A DNA stretch of 64,000 bases, taken from the NCBI RefSeq assembly GCF_021730395.1, contig NW_026463330.1, positions 1 through 64,000 of the forward strand. The letters run 5' to 3'. Positions 12,392-23,600 of the stretch are shown here, piece by piece. Numbering within the stretch: position 1 is the first letter of the stretch; each line of letters begins with the position of its first letter. A program made the translations under genes and the position numbers. Below the pieces are notes generated by a model. The model saw only the letters and a list, made by a program, of their open reading frames with translations. It had not been told where the DNA came from and ran no database searches. This stretch comes from Mercenaria mercenaria (taxonomy: Eukaryota; Mollusca; Bivalvia; Venerida; Veneridae).

Positions 12392-13486
12392 ATGGCGACT
12401 CCTGCGACAAAGGATGATATTACGGAAGAGGAGTTGAAGTTGTTAGGTGCAATCAGGACTTTAGGCATAAAGCCAGAAGGTATTGAAACTAAGGAGGAGT
12501 TTGAGGAATATATGCATAAGTATGATGTAAAGACACATACAACTACTGAAAAAAAGACATTTCCAAGGATTTCGACATTTTTTGGAGAAGAGAACAAGGG
12601 AGACGTCACATATAGTACTTGGAGATATGAGATTAGATGCCTAGTGGAAGAAAAGGCATATCCGGAAGAAATGTTGCTCTTAGCAATCCGGAGATCTGTA
12701 AGGGGTGAAGCAGCGGATATTTTGAGGAGATTGGGTACAAAGGCCACAGTTGGAGAAATTTTGACCAAATTTCATAGTGTTTATGGTCAAATCGATTCTG
12801 TGGAAGTAGTACTTAAAAAGTTCTACGCATGTGAACAGGGTGAAACAGAATCTTTAACAAAATATTGTGCCCGTGTAGAAGAATTATTTACTCAGGCAGT
12901 TGAAATGAACGCCTTAAAACTGACTCAAGAGAAAATATTAATGAGTGTAGTCTATCAAGGGATGCGACAACCCTTAAAACAACTGTCCAGTTTGAAATTT
13001 GAGACTACGGCCAAATTTGATGAATTTAAGATAGAAGTGAGAAAAATCGAAAGTGAACAACAAAAGGTGAAGCCGCAAACAACAAAATGTCAAGCAAATA
13101 CTGAAACTAAATCAGAGATTGGAGAGTTAAAAGATTTATTAAAAGACATGAATAAACGTATACAAAAAATGGAACAAGATAAAGATGAACAACAACAACA
13201 AACACAACAGTTGTTACAACAACAAGTACAACAACTATTACAACAACAACATCAAACATCACAACCATATTATCAGCCTAGAGGTGAATATAGAGGTCCT
13301 AGACATCAGAGAGGAAATTTTAGGAGAGGCACACAAATACAGAGAGGACGAGGACAATATAGACCCGCCAGACCAGTAGCTAGTAACAGTTTTAGGCCAC
13401 AAGGGTCAGCTAACCCGTACACTTTCAGATGTTACAACTGTAACAAAAAAGGACATAAAGCTAGATTCTGTCCGGAAAACTGTTAA
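12392..13486 (+). CDS. gag-like protein of the Ty3/gypsy element
   Basis: An open frame of 364 codons. It begins MATPATKDDITEEELKLL and has a capsid-like helical region at about residues 60-210 (STWRYEIRCLVEEK, then AIRRSVRGEAADILRRLG, then LTKFHSVYG). This order resembles gypsy-type capsids and the host PNMA genes derived from them. A Gln-rich, CAA-repeat stretch follows at about residues 265-295, then an Arg/Gly-rich basic segment. A single zinc knuckle near the C-terminus (CYNCNKKGHKARFC, C-X2-C-X4-H-X4-C) would bind RNA. The structural protein of the particle is its known family role. Treated as a fossil gene. It could also be described as PNMA-like, but the neighbouring pol region settles it as part of the element. 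Confidence 0.9.
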   Translation: MATPATKDDITEEELKLLGAIRTLGIKPEGIETKEEFEEYMHKYDVKTHTTTEKKTFPRISTFFGEENKGDVTYSTWRYEIRCLVEEKAYPEEMLLLAIRRSVRGEAADILRRLGTKATVGEILTKFHSVYGQIDSVEVVLKKFYACEQGETESLTKYCARVEELFTQAVEMNALKLTQEKILMSVVYQGMRQPLKQLSSLKFETTAKFDEFKIEVRKIESEQQKVKPQTTKCQANTETKSEIGELKDLLKDMNKRIQKMEQDKDEQQQQTQQLLQQQVQQLLQQQHQTSQPYYQPRGEYRGPRHQRGNFRRGTQIQRGRGQYRPARPVASNSFRPQGSANPYTFRCYNCNKKGHKARFCPENC

Positions 13487-13494
13487 GTGCTTCC

Positions 13495-16400
13495 ATGGCA
13501 GGACCTGATGGAAGCCAAAACAATAAAAATGGTCCAGATTTAGTTGGAGCTTCAAATGAAAGCACCATAAACATAAACAACATGAAATGTTCTGCTTTAT
13601 TAGATACGGGATCATGTATCTCGACTGTTAGTAAGACATTTTATGAGAAACAGTTAGCAGATTTAGAACTGCAACCGGTACATAACATTCTTAAAATAGA
13701 ATGTGCAGATGGCAATCATTTACCGTACTTAGGGTTCATTGAAGCTGATTTATCATCCGATGGAATACCTGAACTCAACTTACAGCCATGTATTTTCCTT
13801 GTTGTACCAGATACACCTTATAATTCAAATACTCCAGTACTACTTGGTACCAACATTCTGAAACAGTTGACATCAAATTACAAAGAGACATTTGGAGAAC
13901 AATTTTTACAGAAAGCGTCTTTAAAGACCCCTTGGTATTTGGCGTTCAGATGTGTGACATTACGGGAAAAGGAACTGAAAAAGAATAAAGACAAGCTAGC
14001 TATTTTACGTTCAGCTGAATTTCAGAAAATAACTCTAGGACCAAACATGTCAGTGGATGTAAAAGGTTACATTGACAAAGAAATGGACTATCATCCAACT
14101 TGTGCTATTCTTCAGGCAACAGAATTATCTTCCTTGCCTGATTTTGTGGACATTACACCAACTGTTACAAACTATAGATACAAATCTAATAGAGAAGTTA
14201 TAGTGAACTTATCAAATCTCACTACTGATACAGTTCACATATCACCAAAGGCCATTTTATGTGAACTTCAGCCAGTGACAGTAGACAACTCTGTTTATGA
14301 CAGAATAGAAAAGGAAGAAAATTATAAGAAAATCTTTGCCGAAGTCACCATAGAATCAACACTTAGTAAAGAACAAGATAATAAGGTGAAAGAATTATTG
14401 AGAAAACACATCGACATCTTCTCGAAAAGCGATACAGACATTGGTAGCTGCAACTTAATCAAACAAGAAAAGACCTACATGATGAAACACCTTTTAAACA
14501 ACGTCATCGTAGGATTCCACCAGGCATGATTGATGAGGTAAGAGCACATATAGAACAACTTCTAGCCAGCGGTATTATAAGGAAAACAAAGTCGCCCTGG
14601 GCTTCTAATGTAGTGCTCGTAAGAAAGAAAAACAACACTCTTCGACTATGTGTGGACTACAGATGTCTCAATGCAAAATGCATAAAAGATGCATACGCAC
14701 TTCCACGAATAGAAGAGGTGTTTGATGTACTGAAAGGATCATCTTGGTTCAGTACAATAGACATGAAGGCAGGTTACCACCAGGTAGAAATAGAAGACGA
14801 ACATAAAGAACGTACAGCATTCACAGTAGGACCTATTGGTTTCTTTGAATATGTTAAAATGCCGTTCGGTCTTTCTAACTCTCCTGCGACATATCAACGT
14901 TTAATGGAGGAATGTTTAGGCGATTACAATCTGAAAATCTGCATAATATACTTGGACGACTTAATAGTATTTGCTGACAGCTTCGAAGAACACCTTCATC
15001 GACTCGATTTAGTTCTCACTCGCCTTCAGGAATGTAATCTGAAACTGCCAATAAATGTTTTCTTCTCAAGAAACGAGTGAACTTTTTAGGACATGTTGTC
15101 AGCGAACAGGGAATAGAAACTGACCCCAACAAAATAGACAAAGTCAGAAACTGGCCATCACCAAATAATTCAGATGAACTCCGCTCTTTTCTTTCATTCG
15201 CAGGATACTATCGCCACTTCATTAAGGACTTTTCAAGAATTACAAAACCCCTTACAGATATGTTACCTCCCACATCAACAAAGAAAAAGAAATCCAAGAA
15301 AGAGACAAAACCTTTGACTTGGAGAGATGAAGAGCAACATATATTTGAAAGGATCAAATTGAAGCTAACCAGTCCACCTGTGTTAGCATACCCGGATTTC
15401 ACAAAGGAATTTGAATTACATACAGACGCCTCGACAAAAGGACTTGGCGCAGTCCTATACCAGTCACAGAATGACAAAAAGAGAGTAATTGCTTATGCAA
15501 GCAGGAGCCTGTCACGGTCAGAAAAGAATTACTCTGCCTTCAAGCTAGAATTCCTAGCTTTGAAGTGGGCCGTCACTGAGAAATTTTCTGATTATCTCAC
15601 TAACAACAAGTTCACAGTATGCACGGACAACAATCCGCTCACTTATGTTTTATCTAAACTAGATGCAACAGGACAGAGATGGGCATCGGCTTTAGGAACT
15701 TTCAATTTCGATCTGATTTATCGCAGTGGACAGAAAAATGCAGATGCTGATGGGATGTCTAGATACCCATATGACAAATTAGACTCGAATGATGGAGAGA
15801 AAATACTGCTTGAAGATTACACTATTAAGGCCATTTGCTCAGCACAGTTTACATCATATATTGACATGGTACCAGCTTGTAGTGTGAACTTAGTAGACAT
15901 CACAGATCAGGGAGAACCTTTAGCACAAATCGAATTAAGAGAAATCAGAAAAGCTCAGAGAGAGGACACTATAATAGGAAAATGGTACAGAGCTGTATTA
16001 GACAAAAGATTACCTGGAAAATCAGTAATATTTCAAAAGGAAGACCATGTGATGAAAAAGAATTTCAACCATTTTAAGATCATTAGGGGTATTCTATACA
16101 GATGCATTCAAGAGGGAGATAAATCGATAAAACAACTTGTCATTCCAGAAACATACAAGAAGCAGATTTTGACAGGACTTCATAATGATGTAGGCCACCC
16201 TGGGCGTGATAGGATGTATTCATTACTCCGCTACAGGTTCTATTGGCCTTGTATTTCTGCAGATGTAGAGAAGTGGGTTAGTCATTGTGACAGATGTATA
16301 AAAAGGAAGTCTTCTGGTAACATAAGGGCCCCATTAGTCAACATAGTCACAACCTACCCTTTGGAACTAGTTACAATGGACTTCTTATCTGTGGAACCAT

Positions 16401-17856
16401 CAAAGGGAGGAATAGAAAATATTTTAGTGGTCACAGACCATTTCACAAAATATTCCCTAGCTATACCCTGCAAGAACCAAACAGCTAAAACCACAGCAGA
16501 GGCCCTGTATAACAGTTTCATTGTTCACTATGGTATTCCTACAAGGTTACATGCAGATCAAACTTTGAATCGGAAACTATTCAGGAACTATGCAAGATCA
16601 TGGGCATTAAGAAATCTAGAACCACACCATATCATGCAATGGGGAATGGAACATCAGAAAGATACAACAGGACACTCTTAAACATGCTTGGTACATTAGA
16701 TCCAGAACAAAAAAAAGACTGGAAAAAGTATATTCCATCTCTGGTTTACGCCTACAATTGTACTGTTCATGAAACCACTAAAATATCACCTTTTGAACTC
16801 ATGTTTGGTAGAGAACCAAAACTACCCATTGATTCAGTATTTCAAGTAGAAGCAGAAACAAACAACAAAACTGCAAAAGAATACCTCAATGATCTAAAAG
16901 AAAGACTTAAAGAAACTCAGGATATTGTTAAGAAGGTCTCAGCACAATCAAAGAAGAGACAGAAAGATGTTTATGATAGAAAAGCAATGGCTTCTGGACT
17001 AGAAATTGGAGACAGTGTACTTGTTAGAATTCTTGCTTTTGAAGGCAGACATAAAATAGCAGACAAGTTTGAACCAGATGTATATAAAGTAATAGACCAA
17101 CCAAACAGAAGTATTCCTGTGTATGTCATTAAATCATCAAAAGGTGTAGTCAAGAAACTACACAGAAACCATCTACTTCCTGTTGGAAATGTGTATGACA
17201 CTTCTACAAAAGAAGAACAGAATTTAGATACAGAGAAAGAAGGACAACACAGTGAATTAAGTCCTCAAGTTAAACCTGTTCCTAGACCAAGACCAATACC
17301 AAGGAAAAGAACTTCACTTAATGGTGGAGTTGCAGCATCTTCAAAACCGGCCGGTTTCAGTGAAGAAGCGTACAAAAGAGATACAGAAAGAGAAAGGAAA
17401 GAATGTGATGTCACAGATTCAGAATCTGACTCAGGAGAGTATGTTTCACACACATACTATAAAGGGGACGCCCTTACACCTAGTCTAGATGGAGATGGAG
17501 ATAAAGAGATAATTGAGACTGACAAAGAAACTGTACATCTAGAGGAAGGAACAGAAAGAACTGAAGAAACAACTGGTGACACTAATAGTGATGCAGAAGG
17601 AGAACACACAGATGAGGACACTTCTGATGATGACACAAATGATACTGAAGCAGCACTACCAACATTTAGAAGGCCAGAAAGACCAAAGAAATTGCCAACA
17701 TGGATGAAAGATTACCATGTAGGACAACAAACAGTAAAAGGGACAGAGAACAAGGACACCAAACTAACAAATCTGAACAGAATTGTGTCATCAGGTCTAC
17801 TAGATACCTTAGAACCTGACTTAGTACAGATTATCATACAGGCTTTGTTAAAATGA
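13495..17856 (+). pseudogene. pol region of the Ty3/gypsy element: protease, RT, RNase H, integrase (broken)
   Basis: Domains in order, with approximate places: aspartic protease around 13.6 kb (LLDTGS), reverse transcriptase around 14.6-15.1 kb (LRLCVDYR, FGLSNSPATYQ, YLDD), RNase H around 15.4-15.8 kb (ELHTDAS, then TDNNPL), integrase from about 16.2 kb with an HHCC zinc-binding part (GHPGRDRMY through HCDRCIKRK) and a catalytic core around MDFL. A GPY/F-like end follows (KKLHRNHLLPV near 17.15 kb), then a long acidic Asp/Glu/Thr-rich tail. No chromodomain is seen. The region carries about three breaks and is treated as a fossil. The domain order, with integrase after RNase H, is the gypsy order. 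Confidence 0.9.
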
Positions 17857-18689
17857 GTCTTTTTACCATGTTTTAACCACTAGATGCATTGCTATATCAT
17901 TGCAATTTCTGTCATTGTTCATGTAAATGTATACTACACCTATGTATGAACTATTTTATGTACTTTGTACTTAGATGAACTTGAAGTGAGCGTGATAACA
18001 AAGAACCTACTGAGCTTTATATCGTACAGATCTCTAGTATAGTACCAGTTGATGTAGATAGTAGACATTGTCATACAATGTTTAATTGTAGAAGTACTTG
18101 TGGAGGATGAATGGTAGGGAATAATAATGATGTAGCCATTATACAGTCCTAAGACACTACATTTATATAATACTTGCTTTAACATTCTGTCTTCTCTATT
18201 AAATTGTGAGACACAATTTAACAGACAGGGAGGCCATGTATGTACAAATTGATTAGTACATTATAGATAGTTGTATTTAATTTGTAGTACAGATAACAAG
18301 TATAATAGAAAAAACAGCCAAACTTAAATGGTGTAGATTAAGCTACTGATGTTACACAGGACAGAATAATGTATATATATTGTACTACAAATATTTGTAT
18401 TTTTATCATATCTTGTATAAAGTTGTTACAGTGTAGTGAAGATATAGACTATATCTAAAGATAATATAGACTCTTTAGTCTGGTTTATTTGGAGAATGCT
18501 TGTCTGCACTGCAAACTTGTATTTTAATAATGTATTTTGTGTTGGAAGCAATGTACCAAGACATTATAATACTATGTCATACAAGAACGGTAACTCAAAT
18601 AAACTTAAGAGAAAATTTTAAAAGTATAATGAGATTTTTTAGACGTTAAGGTAAAATGACGGGACGTCATTTCACGGACGGGGGAAATA
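17857..18689 (+). other. 3' untranslated internal part of the Ty3/gypsy element, ending in the polypurine tract
   Basis: AT-rich sequence after the pol region with no coding signal. It ends with a purine-rich run GGACGGGGGAAA immediately before the candidate right LTR, the expected site for plus-strand priming in this family. Confidence 0.6.
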
Positions 18690-19401
18690 TGTAGTAGGGT
18701 CATTTATCCCCATTGGATACCTCTATTCCTAATTGTCCCTCATTTTATAGTTCATTGAATTTTAGTTCACGAAATCTCGTGTTCAGGGAGATTTCGCGGG
18801 ACTTTCTGAAACTTGGTTGAATGGAAAAGGCGTTGGATATCGCTTGGTATCAAATGTACTTTTTTACAAGTTTTACTGTTCATCTCAAGCTCTTTTTAGT
18901 GTCTGCAATTGGTCAACTTACAAAGCAAGTTCCAGCACAGCACAGTAGAAGTTTGTATGAATGGCAGAGTGTTTTGTGGTTTACAGTTCGGAGTACTTTG
19001 TGGTTTACAGTTCTTACAGAACTGAGCCAGGGTTACGAGGATTATGAGAGCTATGAGGATTATGCTAAGGACAGCTTTGATAATACTATAAGTGATGAAT
19101 CTGAAATGACAATGATTGTTGTAGAAGTAAATATAGTTATAGAAGTGAATAAATTAAATCCACGTCTGACGTCTCCTTTGTATTTAAATAAAGTAAGGAA
19201 AACCAACGAGATTACAGTAACATCAAAAGTTATTTTAAACTTATATCAGTCACAAATTAAAGTACATAAATAAATTATGTATACCTTTTCTGGTTAATGA
19301 GTGATTAATTTTAGACATAAAAACCCAACAAAACAACAACAACAACAAAATCAAATCCGTGTTGCTACAGAGCATTGTAAATAAAATTACATCATTTAAC
19401 A
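18690..19401 (+). repeat. Candidate right LTR of the Ty3/gypsy element
   Basis: Starts directly after the purine tract with TGTAGTAGGG and can be ended at TTTAACA, giving TGT...ACA termini and an adjoining GATAA that repeats the five bases in front of the element. It contains AATAAA-like hexamers (for example in TTTAAATAAAGT near 19185). A 150-codon open frame at 18821-19273 lies inside it and resembles nothing I recognise. The left counterpart shares only the first 17 bases, so the length is uncertain. Confidence 0.5.
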
Positions 19402-19494
19402 GATAATAAAATCTGGAAAGTAGATCCCTCGGAAGCATCGAGAACAAAGCAAACAGTGAAAATTGCAGACTCGGTTTGACTGAGTCTGTTCATA

Positions 19495-19767
19495 GGGGAT
19501 ACTAACTCCTACGTAGTACTTAATATGTCCTAAGTAGGAGATACTAAGTCCTGCGTAGGAGATACTATGTCCTATGTAGGAGATACTAACTCCTACGTAG
19601 TACTTAATATGTCCTGCGTAGGAGATACTAAGTCCTACGTAGGAGATAGTATGTCCTACGTAGGAGATACTAACTCCTACGTAGGAGATACTATGTCCTA
19701 AGTAGGACTTAATATCACCTACGTAGGAGATAGTAAATCCTACGTAAGAGATAGTAAGTCGTACGTA
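19495..19767. repeat. 21-bp minisatellite, 13 units, palindromic TCCTACGTAGGA core
   Basis: Thirteen contiguous 21-bp units. At each junction the end of one unit and the start of the next form TCCTACGTAGGA or a close variant. Unit variants follow an order (AAC, GTACTT, AAG, ATG types) that repeats after four units (84 bp), so there is a higher-order period. The unit length is a multiple of three, which explains the open minus-strand frame across it. Confidence 0.93.
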
Positions 19768-19899
19768 AGACAAATGTAAATCTTTCTACTGACACCAGGA
19801 CGCTTCCATATTTTGGAAACGTGTTTTGTACAAGAAGTATGGAATTATATGCGTTAAAACGTATTTTGATTTGAATAAATGAAAATTCACCAAATAATG

Positions 19900-20606
19900 C
19901 AATTATGTTTTATAACGTAAATATTTGATTTCAATAGCATACTGAATAAATATGAACATTTTATTAATTACGATTCGTAATGTTGCATGTCTTATTACTA
20001 CACGTAAGTGTAAATACCAGTTCTTGTACTAAACGGAAGAGTATATATACATGTAGATATTGTAATAGTATTATCATATAGAGAATCTTTCAAATACGTA
20101 CAAACACAGAAAGAAAGACATTTCTTATTACAAAAAAAAAAAAAATCATTTCTCGTATGATTTCATTTAAAACACTATGCTTTAACGGCCGTTATTCTAA
20201 ATTTTATCTTGTTTTGTATGCTTTTTATTTTAGTCCATGTTACATAATTCTATTTCTACATTTAATTCACACAGTCCGAAACTATTTCAAATTCATACTT
20301 AACTGTTCTAAAATTAAAAAAAAAGCTTATTGTATAAAACTTCCACCCAGGTAAGGAAATGTAGCGAAGTTTTCTCGCGGCACTCGAAATGATTGCAGAC
20401 TCGAAGTCGCGCGAAGTAGCCATAAGATACTGTTATAAGTTATAGTTTTACCCGTATAATTTCGACTCGGAGTTCCGTCAAGATATTACTCGAAGTGACT
20501 CGGCGAAATTCCGCTAAAGTAATAAAACTACAATTGCCGGTACTTTAAAGAATTCATCGCTTTGCAATTTTTTCGAGGCTACACGGAAAGTGGGTTTTCT
20601 GCGTTT
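19900..20606. mobile_element. Right part of the split TIR DNA element
   Basis: Matches the reverse complement of the left half of 29968-31641: AACGGCCGTTAT steps, the AAGGAAAT..GCGAAGTTT block, CGCGGCACTCGAAATGA, ATTTCGACTCGGAGTTCCG, TTCCGCTAAAGTAATAAAAC and finally GGGTTTTCTGCG near 20592-20604. The outermost bases are decayed. With 9222-9738 it reconstitutes the family's two ends around about 10 kb of inserted DNA. Confidence 0.75.
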
Positions 20607-23600
20607 TGAGGGTATCTAATCCTTATAACTTCCGATAAATGTTTTACTATTGTTACGCATATCAATACAAAAGCTGAAGTCTCACACATATAATACGTAC
20701 AAGTACAGATCCTAATATCTCCTAATTACGAAGCGAGGGGTTGCAGGTTTGAACCGCAAAGTTACGACTCTTGAGTTGTCCATATAAAAAGTGGCAAATA
20801 CAATTTCGCCCATATAGATAATGGCAACGTTCAAATACACACATATTTTCTGCCATGTTTAACTTTCAACCGCTGATAAATGACATCGAGTCTTAATCAC
20901 AATCGCTATGTTTTTTTGTTGTTTTTTTTTTTTGTTTTTTTTTCTTTCTTTCCTCTACCCTACCCGCTTAGCTCAGTATAAGAAGCGCAAAACTATGTCA
21001 CCTACCTAATACCTGAGTAATTTTGTTCCAAACGTTGCGGTTCTGACGGAGGTGTGTCAGTATTGGTCAATCAGAAATAAATTTTCAAAATACCGAAGGA
21101 ATTCTGTTCAATAGCGGAAAATGCAATCGAAAGATGGACGGAAAAATAAAAAAAAGTAAATATCGCGTGTAGCAAATGCTACTGACGGTCGTCAGTGACC
21201 TAAATCTAGATTTTTAGTAATATTTGTTAGTAATGACAAGTGAATTTGACCCGTACTCGGCTGACAATCATATTTTAGTCCTTGTTTAGTACCATTTCGC
21301 TGTGCCGCATTTCTATCTATCTTGGACTTGCAGCAGAAAGGCACTCGTTTTCTGATAGATATTTCATAAACGGGAAGCGCTAGAGACTTTGAGTCGGTCT
21401 CATTTTGTAACTGAAAACAAACATAGACATAGAGATAGACAGCTTCACTGTACGTAATTCACTAGATGGAAAATCTGTAAAGAACTAGAGCTCCTCGAAA
21501 ATAATTAGTTCACGTCAATTATATGTTTTTAAGTAATCAAATACTGCTTCCACGTACTTCCAAAAACAAACATTGAATATCGTGCGCTGAATGAAAAAGA
21601 ACAATAAATGCTTCTTAGTGGTTTTCTTCCTATAGAATTTCAAGCATTTTAAAATAGAAATGTTTCATACTTGCATGTACAGACATAAATATCCTTACGT
21701 ACTAATAATCGTCCACTAATTTTTGTCCGAAAAAATATTAATGAACTACTTTTTTATGTAAATCTGTATGTTTCACAACTATATATTATATATTGTACTG
21801 CTACATGTAAATGAGGCAGATATTGCAGAAACCTATGATTTTCATTGAAATAATGAATAATATCATAAACTAACGTCTACATTTAAAAGTATTAAATAAC
21901 AATTAAATAACAACCTTGTATAATAATGTCGTATCGAACCAATAAATTCATTTAGCGCGACAATTACGCTTGGCATTGAATAAACCAATACAAATAACTT
22001 TAGCTTATCAAGTTTTTTTCTGAAATATTCATAATTCATTATAGCGTATAGGTTATAGGGAAAAGATGTTTCTTTTGTAAAGAAAGCACGGAACTTTGCA
22101 TATTATTGTTTTGAAGTATGCTGAATCCATAAAAAAGAGGCGTCACGCGGTTCGCTAACCTCAATCAGTTTAAAATGAGGCCCTAAAATGGGACCTATAT
22201 CATATTCATTTTAATCATATATTTTTTAAAGCAATTTCCAGAAACGGTTAATTTATGACCTCAATAAGTAATAATTGTTGGGACAATATTTATTCAGTTA
22301 CATGATATACACACTTGATATTTAATGATATCAAATCAGTATTTAAACACTCATTACATTAAGGGTATTGCATAAAACAAGTTAACATATATATATATAC
22401 TGTAATTCATAATATAATCTGCATTCCTGTTCCGTACAAGTTTCATTCTCACACTATTACTGTCGTTTGAATATGATTATTAGGCAATACATTTACATTC
22501 AAAGAGAAGCTAAATAAGGGGTTATTTTGTGTTTTCTTGTAGTGCAACATCTCATTTAAATCCACTGTAAATAATATTATATAAAACATAATTTTATATT
22601 TTTTCAAGACAATTAATGACTTCAAGCTAAAGTATTCCATCATCCTAATGCTTTCTTTACAACGAAATAAAATGGTATGTGTACTAAATGTATTATTGTA
22701 TTTATTATTGTTATACATGTACCATATTTAATAATACAAATGATTCAGATTCCAAGTGTTATAATTACCGTAGTCTAAATTCCGGTTTCTTGAAAAGAAC
22801 ACTGGTAACGTTTGAAATTGACTTTTGTACGGTTTGAACCAACGACCTGTGTATTGAGCTGGCAACACTTTTACTACTAGATTGCCTCTTCACTGAACCC
22901 CTCCATAGAACCATAGGTTTATGTTTATAATTATACACGTATTATACACGTTTCTAAAATGCAGTGATATACTGCAGACACCACAAGAAATCAAAAAGTT
23001 ACATATAAAAGACTGATCATGATCTGCACTGTTTGCTATTCAGTCAGTACATTTTCAGTGAACACCCCTTTGATAAACAAGTGGTACTGCCCAAATTGCA
23101 TGATGGACCAATCCATTTTAGAAATTTAGCAGGGTTAAAATAACAGATGTCTCTTAAAATAGCTGAGTTACACTTACCCTACATAAGCCTTTTGGACAAA
23201 TAAGGAAACTGTATTTTATCTTAGGTTCCAAATCGGTCTATATATTAATACCATGTCTCTAATAAAATTTAAGCCAACAAACGTATATGTTATCCTTTCC
23301 TTTATAATAGTTAAATACAAACTTCCGTGCTTTCTTCATAAGAAATCTCTTTCCACACTCATTTTAAAATTCAACATACCGTAATTATCTGATTACATTG
23401 TATGTCCTTTTGAGTATAGAAATATTTTGGGATAAACTTTGTATATTTGTCAATACCAAATGGTTGTCGGTCTATGTCAGTAATATGTTATTCACGTTAA
23501 GGTAATATGAAACATTACTATAGAGATAAATTTCAATTCAAAGGAAAATATTTTTTCAGGACATTTTACCTCCCTTTTTCGGCGACGCCGTCTAAATTCG

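Larger units (their letters stand above)
11251..19406 (+). mobile_element. Ty3/gypsy LTR retroelement, broken (including candidate target duplication)
   Basis: A fossil gypsy-type element in the order leader, gag, protease, reverse transcriptase, RNase H, integrase, acidic C-terminal tail. A purine-rich tract (GGACGGGGGAAA) ends at 18687 and is followed by TGTAGTAGGGTCATTTA (18690-18706), which recurs exactly at 11256-11272. The candidate right LTR is 18690-19401, beginning TGT and ending ACA, and GATAA flanks both outer ends (11251-11255 and 19402-19406), fitting a 5-bp target duplication. The left LTR is recognisable only by its first 17 bases, so outer limits are inferred. The coding part carries roughly three breaks. 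Codons are well preserved elsewhere, so the copy is not very ancient. It sits inside an older TIR DNA element. Confidence 0.85.

Noticed and set aside
18821-19273. 150-codon plus-strand frame after the gypsy pol region, considered as an envelope or extra gene
   Set aside because: It lies within the candidate right LTR, has no signal peptide, membrane anchor or known motif.
19396-19773. 125-codon minus-strand frame with SYVG repeats
   Set aside because: A 21-bp tandem unit automatically stays open; no start context or homologue.
20735-22860. Possible tRNA genes at B-box-like motifs
   Set aside because: No cloverleaf could be formed around them; they look like SINE remnants.
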